Shown here one piece after another: positions 17,023-26,700 of a stretch of 64,000 nucleotides of DNA. The position numbers and the translations under genes are program-made. The stretch is from Calditrichia bacterium. Its GTDB lineage: Bacteria > Calditrichota > Calditrichia > RBG-13-44-9 > J075. The DNA lies in contig JANQRS010000001.1 of NCBI GenBank assembly GCA_028284445.1, positions 1-64,000 of the forward strand, read 5' to 3'. Each line of letters begins with the position of its first letter. Position 1 is the stretch's first letter. The notes beneath the pieces are model-generated. The model was not told the DNA's origin and searched no databases. It worked only from the letters and a program-made list of their open reading frames with translations.

Positions 17023-17857
17023 CTTTCAAATAGGCAGGATCAGGTTTGGCGCTTTGCTCAAGCACAAGCAGTCCATCACCATCAATCAGCACATCTGTGC
17101 GAATACCGCGTGAATTCCAAAAGCAGCGGCTGCGCAAGTCACCAGCCAAGACACCGCGGCCGTATTCATAATCAATTTCATCCCAATCAAAGAGCACACA
17201 AATTACCCCAAGAAAACTGCAGAGTTCTTCAAAACGTTTGACTGGGAAAGGTTCTATCTTCTTGATACGGCGGGTGGTGGGATCAAAATTCATCGATATG
17301 TCCGGACTCCAATTTTTAATGGCGATTCCGGAAACCCAGCTTTTTAACTGTGGTTGCTGCTTACGCTCCCCCTTAAAATCGGAAAATCCCTTTCCATTGC
17401 GGCCTGCATGTCCCAGGTCCAAAACTTTTTGGGCGCGGAATTGGATGGCCAGGCGCTTCGCCTCGGTTTCACCGCGGCGCCCCGGCTGGTCACTAAAGTA
17501 AAAGGTCCGATCTTTCGGACGCCCATCTTCATTCCACGTGGCCACCCAGTATTTAACCGGCTTGCCGCGACTGGTGGTTTCGCAGCGATGAATACCAACA
17601 ATGCCGGAAGAATTTGCACTACCTGGCCTGGTACGATACTTCGGCTGACTTTCACCACGCCGATAGTCTGCAAACTTCTCCTTGACTTCTTTGGTAAGTA
17701 CTTCCAGATATTTTACGGCTTCTTTACGAGCAGCTTCTTTACCACCATATCGACGGTCACTAAAATACTTCGAAAAGGTCTTGCCACCACCATAGGCTCG
17801 TGCCAGCCAGCCGAACATCTGCTTGCCTTCATGATCGACTCGCGTTAGTCCTTTCAT
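17000..17857 (-). CDS. Protein with two AP2-like DNA-binding domains
   Basis: Protein of 285 residues with two AP2/ERF-like modules. The first covers about residues 12-55 (GWLARAYGGGKTFSKYFSD then a helix ending EAVKYLEVL). The second covers about 84-150 (SGIVGIHRCETTSRGKPVKY, then WVATW and a helix). The C-terminal 130 residues are unrecognised and contain no HNH or other nuclease motif. AP2 domains in bacteria are usually attached to homing endonucleases or integrases, so a stand-alone double-AP2 protein may be a DNA-binding regulator or a remnant of a mobile element. Its last six codons lie in the neighbour's terminator hairpin. Confidence 0.75.
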   Translation of the reverse strand: MKGLTRVDHEGKQMFGWLARAYGGGKTFSKYFSDRRYGGKEAARKEAVKYLEVLTKEVKEKFADYRRGESQPKYRTRPGSANSSGIVGIHRCETTSRGKPVKYWVATWNEDGRPKDRTFYFSDQPGRRGETEAKRLAIQFRAQKVLDLGHAGRNGKGFSDFKGERKQQPQLKSWVSGIAIKNWSPDISMNFDPTTRRIKKIEPFPVKRFEELCSFLGVICVLFDWDEIDYEYGRGVLAGDLRSRCFWNSRGIRTDVLIDGDGLLVLEQSAKPDPAYLKEKTRTIK

Positions 17858-18150
17858 CTAAACCTCTTGTCCCGATTCAAAACAGTGATTTTATATCCGT
17901 ACGGATTGATTAACTTGAAAAACCGGGCCCCTCTTCCCAGTTCAAAAACATCGCAACTCGACCGATCCACTAATATGGACTGGCCGGAATTATGGCGTAT
18001 TTATTTATGCAAATACCCAATGACACTGAAAAAAGAAGATTAACTTGTCGGAAAACCCTAAACTTCGATACTATTTAGTATTTTCTGCGGTTAGGAAAAT
18101 GGTACAGTTTCGATTCAAAAGAAACAAACACTATTTTAAATACTTGGGTC
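17858..18150. other. Gene-free interval of 293 bases
   Basis: AT-rich sequence between the AP2 gene start and the rapA-like stop, both on the minus strand. It should hold the promoter of the AP2 gene. No ORF, hairpin terminator or known RNA was recognised. Confidence 0.6.
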
Positions 18151-20997
18151 TTATGCCTCAGTGTTTATCCGCTGAATGAGGCGGAGGCTATCCAGACGCA
18201 ACCTTGCTTCGCTGATATATGACCGAACAGCTTCAATCTCTTCACGGGCGCGAGTAAGCTCTTCTTCACTGATGCTCGAATTGACTTCCCGGAGGTCCTC
18301 AAGGCGTTGTAACTCCTTATTTAGCTGAAGTTGTGCGTCTTTCGTACTGCGTCGCACCTGCTTCTTCATGGCTTTTTCAGCCAACTGTTCCGCTTCTACC
18401 AACATTCGAGTAACGCGCTTATTGAGACCGACAATTTCCAGAAGCTGTTCGGTGAGGCCGCCCTCTAAAGGCAATTGGGTGGTTTCCGGAATTCGCTCGG
18501 TATAGTCTTCATATTCATCATTAATTACAAGCCTTAAGGGCGTCGGCGGCAAGAAGCGATCAACTCGCAGCTCAGGTGGTGAAATACTTTCCAGAACATA
18601 GATAACTTCCAGCAAAAGCGATTGCGACTCTGTGTTAGGGTCAGCCCATATTACAAAATTGCTATTACCGGATTCCGAGCCAAGAATCAGCTCCATTGCC
18701 CCGGTCACCATAGGATGATCCCAAGTCAAAAATGTCAGATCTTCACGAACAATTGCCAGTTCGCGATCGAAGGTAACCGACACGCCGCTATTGTCCAGCC
18801 CCGGGAAGGCCTCAACGCGCAGATTTCCGGGACGCAGGAAGTAGCAGCGGTTTTCAAGATCGCTTGCCAAAACACCGTAGACCTCAAATACCCGCAACAT
18901 GAAGCGTTCCAATTGCCGATCATTATCGACATCCATAACCGCCTGAACCAATTCGGCAGCAGGTTGAGGCCGATAGGAGTTTAACTCCAACAAGCGATCG
19001 CGTCCGCTTTCAACAACCTCGGCAATCTCATTGCGGTAGCTATTCGATTCATTGACCAGCGCTGTGACATCGCTATCAAATGACGCCGGCTTGTCGCTCG
19101 CGGCGCCACCAAGTTTCTCAACACGGTCGCCAAATTTTTCAAATATCAATCGTGCACCGGGCACACTTCGCTCAAATGCATTTAATCCTTCATGATACCA
19201 GCGTGCCAGCACCTCGTGGGCTGTTCCTTGTATATAGGGGACGTAGATGTGAATTGTCTCAGTTTGTCCGATTCGATCGAGCCGGCCGATGCGCTGCTCC
19301 AGGAGCTCCGGATTGAGCGGTAAGTCAAAAAGAACCAGGTGGTGGGCAAATTGAAAATTTCGCCCCTCGCTGCCGATTTCAGAACAAATCAACAGGCGGG
19401 CGCCATCTTCCTCCGCAAACCAGGCGGCGTTGCGGTCGCGTTGTACCAGCGGCAGCTTTTCATGAAAGAGGGCGATTTTCACGCCGCTATGTTTCTGCAA
19501 TTCTTCCTGGATCTCGATGGTTTTTTCGCGAGTCCGGCAGATCAGCAGTATTTTTTCGTCCGGCTTGGCAGCCAGCAAACCGCTCAGCCATTCAATTCGC
19601 GGATCACTTGCCAACTCCGGCGGTTCAAAATCTTCGCCAGCCAATTCCGCAGCCAGTTCCGCGGCAATTTGTTCTGATAGCGCTACCGCGTTTTGCGCAG
19701 GCTCCAAAGCGGCAATGTGCACTTTGCGTTCCGGGAAGCCGCTAATCACCGCCCGGGTATTACGGAACATAATTCGTCCGGTGCCATGCTGATCCAGCAA
19801 GGCGTCAAGTAGTGCCGCGGAAGCCCCGCGTTTTCCACTTTCAATGTCTGAAAGGTGCTGTTCAATACGCTCTTGATTGGCAGCAAAAATTTTCACTAGC
19901 ATCTTTTTGTCGGCGGCAGTTAATTCCTTGCGGGAAATCAGCTTTTCGGCAATCGCTGCTACGGCCTGGTAGCCGCGGGTCTGTTCATTAAAACTGTGGA
20001 AATCATGGAATAATGAGGCATCAAGGATGCGCAGACGCTCAAAATGACTTTCAATACCGAGCTTTTCCGGCGTTGCGGTTAGCAAAAGCAAACCCGGAAT
20101 CACTTCCGCCAGCTCTTTCAACAATTGATAATGGGCACTGCCTACTTCGAGGCGATGCGCCTCGTCCACAATCATCAAATCCCAGCCGGCCTCCAGGGCC
20201 TGACGCCGCCGCCCCTCATCACCATTGAGAAATTCAATGCCGCATAGGTGCAATTGGTCGTCGAGGAACGGATTGCTTTCCGGATGTACCTCAGCAAAGG
20301 ACTGACAGAATTCTTCGTCGATGATGCGAAAAGAAAGATTGAACTTTCGATACAGTTCAATGAACCATTGATTGATCAGCGGTTCCGGAAGCAGAACCAG
20401 CACCCTGGTTATTTTCCCACTGACCAGGAGGCGATGCGCTATCAGGCAGGCTTCGATGGTTTTACCGAGCCCCACTTCGTCGGCTAGTAAAATACGCTGC
20501 AAATGCCTGGAAGTCACTTCATGAGCGATGTAAAACTGATGCGGTATGAGGTCTATACGCCCGCCAAGGAATCCGCGAGTCGGCGACCGGCGCACATTAA
20601 ATTGGTGCAGTAACGCCTCATAACGCAATTCGAAGGCCGCAACCAAATCCATTTGCCCGTTGAGCAAGCGCTCCTGCGGCGTGCTAAAGCTGATGGAATC
20701 ACTCAGCGAGCTTTCCGGAAACGACATCCCCTGACCGTGATAGGTCAGCAGACCATTTTCCTCATCGATGCTTTCGATTCGCATCATTTCATTGTTGTAA
20801 TTATGAACACGGTCGCCCTTGCGAAATCGCACCCGTTTGATTGGCGCGCTGGCAATAGCATACACCCGCGTTTCATTGCTGCCGGGAAACAGCAGATTGA
20901 CACGACGTGACTCAACCTGCAGAATAATTCCGAGGCCGAGATCCGGCTCCATTTCACTAATCCATCGTTGACCAGGCACAAAGCCAACGTCACTCAT
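18151..20997 (-). CDS. rapA: RapA-like SWI2/SNF2 ATPase (RNA polymerase recycling factor)
   Basis: Protein of 948 residues, close to E. coli RapA (968). The N-terminus has the tandem Tudor/SH3-like region (FVPGQRWISEMEPDLGLGII onward). The SNF2 ATPase follows: ADEVGLGKT near residue 175, DEAH near 278, LTATPE, and QRIGRLDRIGQ near 568. The C-terminal half carries the RapA-specific region with a coiled coil near the end. RapA binds RNA polymerase and promotes its recycling from stalled complexes. RapA is best known from gammaproteobacteria, so its presence here is notable. The start at 20997 follows GGAAG; upstream in-frame sequence is not RapA-like. Confidence 0.88.
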   Translation of the reverse strand: MSDVGFVPGQRWISEMEPDLGLGIILQVESRRVNLLFPGSNETRVYAIASAPIKRVRFRKGDRVHNYNNEMMRIESIDEENGLLTYHGQGMSFPESSLSDSISFSTPQERLLNGQMDLVAAFELRYEALLHQFNVRRSPTRGFLGGRIDLIPHQFYIAHEVTSRHLQRILLADEVGLGKTIEACLIAHRLLVSGKITRVLVLLPEPLINQWFIELYRKFNLSFRIIDEEFCQSFAEVHPESNPFLDDQLHLCGIEFLNGDEGRRRQALEAGWDLMIVDEAHRLEVGSAHYQLLKELAEVIPGLLLLTATPEKLGIESHFERLRILDASLFHDFHSFNEQTRGYQAVAAIAEKLISRKELTAADKKMLVKIFAANQERIEQHLSDIESGKRGASAALLDALLDQHGTGRIMFRNTRAVISGFPERKVHIAALEPAQNAVALSEQIAAELAAELAGEDFEPPELASDPRIEWLSGLLAAKPDEKILLICRTREKTIEIQEELQKHSGVKIALFHEKLPLVQRDRNAAWFAEEDGARLLICSEIGSEGRNFQFAHHLVLFDLPLNPELLEQRIGRLDRIGQTETIHIYVPYIQGTAHEVLARWYHEGLNAFERSVPGARLIFEKFGDRVEKLGGAASDKPASFDSDVTALVNESNSYRNEIAEVVESGRDRLLELNSYRPQPAAELVQAVMDVDNDRQLERFMLRVFEVYGVLASDLENRCYFLRPGNLRVEAFPGLDNSGVSVTFDRELAIVREDLTFLTWDHPMVTGAMELILGSESGNSNFVIWADPNTESQSLLLEVIYVLESISPPELRVDRFLPPTPLRLVINDEYEDYTERIPETTQLPLEGGLTEQLLEIVGLNKRVTRMLVEAEQLAEKAMKKQVRRSTKDAQLQLNKELQRLEDLREVNSSISEEELTRAREEIEAVRSYISEARLRLDSLRLIQRINTEA

Positions 20998-21186
20998 TTC
21001 ACTTCCGCTCATCAACTGATTTTCATCTAAATTTGGGTGTGTTTCCTGATAATGTCTGCAGGCTGACCAATTGAGCGATAAAATAATATTTCTCAAGGCA
21101 AAAAGCGAGCAGCGAAATGACAAATTTTGAAAAAGACCTGCCCGAAGAGAAATTGTTTATCTGGTGCCCATCAACTATCTTTTCCC

Positions 21187-22476
21187 ATGGCTAAAGACAA
21201 ACTGATTCAGCTGGAAGAAGAAAATGCCCGTCTGAAGCGGGCGGTTGAAGAATTATCGGTACTCAATGAGATCGCAACGACAATAAACTCCACCTTAACT
21301 GTCAATCGAATGGTCGATTTGATTGTCCAGAAGTGCGTCAAACATCTGAACGTGGAGCAGGCCGCCGTGCAGCTTCTCGAGAAACACCAGGAAGAAGAAC
21401 TGTTTCAAACCATGGTGCGCCACGCAGACACCAGCGGCGGCTTCCTCCCGATTCGCCTGGACACGGAAATTACCGGTTGGATGCTGCACAACAAAAAACC
21501 GCTGATCGTCAATGACTTTGCAGCAGATGAGCGCTTTCAACGGCTGGCGGACGAAAAAATGGCAGTGCGTTCGCTGCTCAGCGTGCCACTTCTGGTAAAA
21601 GGGAACATGATCGGCATTCTTAATACCGTCAACAAGAAAAGCGCCGACGGGTTTAGCCAGGAAGATCAGCGCCTGCTAAGCATTATCGCCACCCAATCTG
21701 CCCAGGTTTTGGAGAACGCCCGTCTGCTGGAAGAGGAACAGGCCTTGATCCGTTTCCGCGAAGAAATGCGCATGGCCAGCGACATCCAGCAGAATCTATT
21801 GCCGAAGAAGCAACCTGACTTGAACGGTTATGATATTGCCGGGCGCAGCCTGCCCGCAAAAGATGTGGGCGGTGATTATTACGATTTCATCACCATGGAT
21901 GACGGCCATCTCGCATTTTGTCTCGGTGATGTGACCGGGAAAGGATTACCGGCCGCAATGCTGATGGCCAATATTCAGGCTACCATTCGCAGCCAGGCGC
22001 TGATGAATACTGCCCCGCGCGAAGCCATCCGGCACGCCAATCTACTGATGTATCAAAGCACCGCCCTCAATAAATTTGTGACCATGTTCTACGGAATTCT
22101 CAACATCGAAGATCATTCAATGACAGTTTGCAATGCCGGACACGACCAGCCTTATATGGTTCACGAGAACGGCATTACCGGGCGCCTGCCTGCCAATGGC
22201 GTTGTGCTGGGATTTGTTCCACAATTCGACTACACCGACACGCGTATTGAATTGCAATCCGGCGCGCGTTTGATTATTTATTCTGATGGGGTCACTGAGG
22301 CAATGAACGACGCGGAAGAAGAATTCGGCGAAGAACGGCTGGAGAAAATGATTCTCGAAAACCGCGATCTTGGTTCCGCGGCCCTGATTGAGAAAATCTA
22401 CAATGCGGTACAGGCTCATGCCGGCAGCGGAAACTATACCGACGATATGACCATGGTGATAATCACCCGGAAGTAA
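21187..22476 (+). CDS. GAF domain and SpoIIE/RsbU-type PP2C serine phosphatase
   Basis: Soluble signalling protein of 429 residues. A short coiled coil (about 6-28) precedes a GAF sensor domain (about 30-180) and a PP2C-like SpoIIE domain (about 195-428). Metal-binding signatures are DVGGDYYDF near residue 226, GDVTGKG near 245, and YSDGVTEA and YTDDMTMV near the end. Such enzymes dephosphorylate anti-sigma-factor antagonists in partner-switching pathways; no antagonist or anti-sigma kinase gene is adjacent. The ATG at 21187 is chosen because the coiled coil begins there; in-frame TTG at 21127 would add an unconserved stretch. It is divergent from the rapA-like gene. Confidence 0.88.
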   Translation: MAKDKLIQLEEENARLKRAVEELSVLNEIATTINSTLTVNRMVDLIVQKCVKHLNVEQAAVQLLEKHQEEELFQTMVRHADTSGGFLPIRLDTEITGWMLHNKKPLIVNDFAADERFQRLADEKMAVRSLLSVPLLVKGNMIGILNTVNKKSADGFSQEDQRLLSIIATQSAQVLENARLLEEEQALIRFREEMRMASDIQQNLLPKKQPDLNGYDIAGRSLPAKDVGGDYYDFITMDDGHLAFCLGDVTGKGLPAAMLMANIQATIRSQALMNTAPREAIRHANLLMYQSTALNKFVTMFYGILNIEDHSMTVCNAGHDQPYMVHENGITGRLPANGVVLGFVPQFDYTDTRIELQSGARLIIYSDGVTEAMNDAEEEFGEERLEKMILENRDLGSAALIEKIYNAVQAHAGSGNYTDDMTMVIITRK

Positions 22477-22514
22477 AAAATATTTGGCGTGCGGCAGAGC
22501 CACACCAACCCACG

Positions 22515-23378
22515 CTACTTGGAAGCAGCTTGATCCCGCTCGCTCATCGCCAGAAAAATACCACCCAACACCAGCAGCGCGCCGTAATAAAACCAGCCGT
22601 AGGGTTTCTCCGCAAAAATCAGGAATGCCAGCAAGGCTGCAAAAATTGTTTCTCCCTGCGCCGCCAAATTCACCTTATGCACTGCCATTCGGCGCGATGC
22701 CCAATTCAGCAAGGAATGACCGATGCCGGTCGGGATGGCCGCCAGCAGGAACATCATTATGTACACCTGATTGCTATAACCGGTGAGCGACTGTCCGTTC
22801 CACAGCACCAAAATCAACAAGGTCAATGCTGCCGATCCGTAGACGATAGTCAGATACGGGATCAAATCGATTGCCCCGCGTAAGTATCGTGCAATAAAGA
22901 GATAGAGCGTAATAAACAGTGCAGCAGAAAGAGCAAGCATATCGCCGTAGAGATGGGTGGTTCCAACCAAAAGGTCCTGGCCAACGATCAAAGCGATTCC
23001 CCCAAGCGACAAAACAAGGGCAAGTAGCGACTGCCAGCCGCCGCGCTCTTTGAGCAGGAAGGGAGAGAGAATAATGGCGAACACCGGATGCGTTGCTGCA
23101 AGCATGACGGAATGTGCCACAACCGTTAGCTGCAGCGCAGCGATCCACCCCGCAAAATGCAGGGCAAGGAACACCCCGGCCAGCAAAACAAGTAAACGCT
23201 GCCTGGTGGACAGTCTTTGAAACCCTTCTGGAATCGCAGTGGGCTCGCGAAGCGCCAGGACCAGAAAAAAGAGAAAAGACCAGGTCATGCGATAGAAGGC
23301 AATCACCAGTGCCGGGGTATCGCCACACCAGCGTGTAAAGATCGCTGCCCATGATACCGCCAAAACCGCGATTAGCAA
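22515..23378 (-). CDS. EamA/DMT superfamily transporter
   Basis: Inner-membrane protein of about 287 residues with ten predicted helices in two EamA repeats, the first with RMTWSFLFFLVLAL and the second around GDMLALSAALFITLYLFIARYL. Members export metabolites or amino acids; the substrate is unknown. The start is uncertain: the first uninterrupted initiator is TTG at 23378, but the reading frame stays open upstream, and a GAGGA sequence precedes an in-frame ATT 18 codons upstream. The end is convergent with the phosphatase gene. Confidence 0.8.
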   Translation of the reverse strand: MLIAVLAVSWAAIFTRWCGDTPALVIAFYRMTWSFLFFLVLALREPTAIPEGFQRLSTRQRLLVLLAGVFLALHFAGWIAALQLTVVAHSVMLAATHPVFAIILSPFLLKERGGWQSLLALVLSLGGIALIVGQDLLVGTTHLYGDMLALSAALFITLYLFIARYLRGAIDLIPYLTIVYGSAALTLLILVLWNGQSLTGYSNQVYIMMFLLAAIPTGIGHSLLNWASRRMAVHKVNLAAQGETIFAALLAFLIFAEKPYGWFYYGALLVLGGIFLAMSERDQAASK

Positions 23379-23542
23379 CCCGCTGTAGGTATAGATTGGT
23401 GAGAACGAAGGGTCTTTTCTTGCGCCAGAAATTGAATTTTCCTCGATTCAACTTGATATATTCACTATAATACTAGCGATCGTTACCCTGAATTCAAAGA
23501 ATGATTCATTCCGCAGGAAAACAAGGATTTAAGGAGGTAGAA

Positions 23543-23734
23543 ATGTCGCAAAAAACATTTAATGAAACCGCGATGGAATTTGTAAAGATCTATTATTCCT
23601 GTCACCCCACGCAGTTACCGGAAGATAAAGAAAAGGCCTTTCGCGAAATGCTGCAGCTCCACGCCAACTTCAAAGAGAAGCTGATCGAACAAGGCATCAA
23701 GAAAAACAACGACTTCTTTAGCGACAAATTCTAG
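23543..23734 (+). CDS. Small hypothetical protein upstream of addA
   Basis: Acidic/basic mixed helical protein of 63 residues (MSQKTFNETAMEFVKIYYSC at the start). It has a perfect AAGGAGG ribosome binding site and ends 9 bases before the AddA-like gene, so the two are almost certainly co-transcribed. No domain was recognised. An in-frame extension to 23501 lacks a ribosome binding site. Confidence 0.75.
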   Translation: MSQKTFNETAMEFVKIYYSCHPTQLPEDKEKAFREMLQLHANFKEKLIEQGIKKNNDFFSDKF

Positions 23735-23743
23735 AAAGCGTCA

Positions 23744-26700
23744 ATGGCAGAACAATCCGCAGATCAACAAGCTGCAAATCAGGCGTATGCCCACTTAACG
23801 CCTCAGCAACGCTTAGCCCTTGCGACCAGCAAAAATGTATCGGTCACCGCTGGCGCCGGCTCCGGTAAAACCACTATTCTTGTTGAACGCTATCTGAAAA
23901 TCGTTCTTGAGGAAAATGTGGACGTTCGCAAGGTTCTCGCCATTACATTCACTGATAAAGCTGCGGCAGAAATGACTGAGCGGGTGGCTCGCAAGATCAC
24001 CCAAATGCTCAATCAGCCGGTATCTCAAGTGCGGCGCACCAAGCTGCTCAATCTCCGCGAGCGCCTCAACTCTGCCCAAATCTCAACCATTCACTCGTTT
24101 TGCGCCCGTTTGCTGCGGGAATTTGCCGTGGCATCCGGGGTCGATCCGGATTTCTCTACCCTAAATGCTTATCAGCAACGCTTCCTGAAAGACGAAGCGA
24201 TCGAGGAAGTAGTGCGCTCTCTTGATGAGCAAGTGCTTGAAAGCGCCTACGATTGGGAAGAATGGCGTAACCTGCTTCGCCAGGTGCCGATCAACGTCCT
24301 GAAGGACATTTTCGACACTGCCCTGGGCAATGCCTACGAATTCGGACAGCTTCAAAAGCATCTGTCAGATCATACAGACGACGAACTACTTGCCGACCAG
24401 CAAGAGGCTTTCTTTCAGGAACTCGATTTGCGAGTGCCGCTTGCCAGCATCCTGAGCGAAATTCGCCCCCAATTATATGAGCTAACCGGCCTCACCCTGG
24501 ATCTCGATGCCTTGAAACCCAAAGGACATGATCTCATTGAAGCAGCAAATGCGGTTATCAAATTCGAAAATAACGACGAGCGCAATCCGCAATACTTACA
24601 GAAACTCCTCGACCTCAGCGCACTTCTCTTGACCAGTGGCAATACCGCAGTCAAGTCACCTTCGGCATTCGGATTAAAGAAAAACCTGCATGAAGCATAT
24701 CAGCTTATTCCGGAACTTAGCGAGGCCGTTTTCCCTCTGGCGCGCTTCGGCAAACAATGTTTTTCTGCAGTCCCGGGTGAATTGGATATGCTGCATATTC
24801 AGGCCCTTCGCAAGATCATTTTTCTATGCGAGAAGGTCGCTGAAAAATACAACGCCAAAAAAGAAGAACGCGGTCTGCTGGATTTTGATGATCTGCAATT
24901 GCGCACGCTTTACATGCTCGAAAGCAATCCGAAGGTCTGCGAAACCTTGCGCACCCGCTATCGCCATGTCATGGTAGATGAATTCCAGGATACCAATCAG
25001 CTACAGTGGGACATTATTTCCCGGCTCGGCATGATTGACGGGCAATTGCAGAAAGGCAAATTTTTCGTGGTCGGCGATCCGAAACAATCCATTTATGGAT
25101 TCCGCGGCGCCGATGTGCGGGTCTTCAAAAATGTGAAGCAAGATTTTGCCGCGGGAAATCCGCACTTCGACGGTAATATTGTGCTGGAAGACAGCTTTCG
25201 CTTCTTGCCGACGATCAATCACTTTATCAACACGCTATATGAGAAAATCCTGGTGCCCGATCCGCATAACGAATTTGAAGTGAATTACGATCACCTCAAC
25301 ACTTTACGGAATGCCGAGGATCAAAGTCATGTTCAGGCAGCCTTGCTCGACAAAGCAACGCTAAAAGAACAGAAGCTCGGCCAGGAAGACTTCATCGCCA
25401 GCCAGATTCACGAACTACTCTCAGGAAAGCACCAGGTATTTCATCGCGGCGCGGATGGTGAAGTATGGGAGCGCGTCCGTCCCGGCGATATTGCCATTCT
25501 GATTCCACGCCGAACGCGTTTGCTGGCATTAGAAGCAAAATTACGCGAACAAGGTATTCCCTTTAAGACTATCGGGGGCATCGGTTTTTACCAACGCCAG
25601 GAAATCTTCGATGTCTACCACCTCCTGCGTTTCCTTTCAAATCCCAGTGATGATCTGGCCCTGATCAGTCTCTTGCGCTCTCCCTTTGCCAGCATTTCCG
25701 ACGCCGCGTTGTATCGATTGTCGCAACAGCGAGTGCCTGGCAAAAAGGGTCCGCCAACATATATCCAACGGCTTCAAGCTGCCGGTAATTTTGACAATTA
25801 TCCGGACGTCGACCAAAATGCCCTGCGGATATTTCGCGGCCAGCTTCAGCGTTGGCAGCAGCGACGCGATCGACTTTCGTTATCACGCCTTCTTGATGAA
25901 ATATTCGATGAAAGCTTCTACCGGGCGACGGTGGCGGCTGAATGGAACGGAGAGCAACTGCTGGCCAATCTGGATAAGGTCATCACCCAGGCCCGCGAAT
26001 ATGAACAAGGCGGATTTATTGCACTTTCCGACTTTATCGAATCACTCCATCAGCTGATCATGCAGGATCCTCGCGAAGGTGAGGCGCAGATTGCCCTTGA
26101 AGACGAAAATACCGTCAAGATTATGACCATTCATCAATCCAAGGGTCTGGAGTTCCCGATCGTCTTTTGTCCCTATCTCGATCAGAAGGCGACCGGCGAT
26201 ACCAGTAAAATCCGCTTTGAGGCGGATCTCGGACTGGGCATCAAAATTCGCGATCCGAACGATAATTATCGGGAGAAGAAGCCCTTTCTTTTTGAGTTTA
26301 TTGATTTTCGGCTGCGCCAAAAGCAAACCGCTGAAGACAAACGGCTTTACTATGTAGCGGTCACCCGAGCCCGAGACCAGATTTATCTGGTTGGCGCTAC
26401 AACCGACAAGACGATATTTCAGGAAACGGCCCTCGGCTGGACCTTGCAAGCGCTAAACGTTGATCCGGAATTTCATGACGGCGATGAGCTGGTAGTGGAT
26501 GAATCGCTAACCATAGCCCTGAGCAAGTCTATTGAACCGAGCGACTCAATCGCCGAAGGATACGCCGATATCGAAACCAGCATTGACACCTTGAATCAGG
26601 TATTGGCAGACGACGCTGAGCATGCCATTCCGGTAGTGATGCGACCTTTGACGAGCCACCCAAGCGGTGTAACCTTTTCCGCCACTCAGCTCATGACTTT

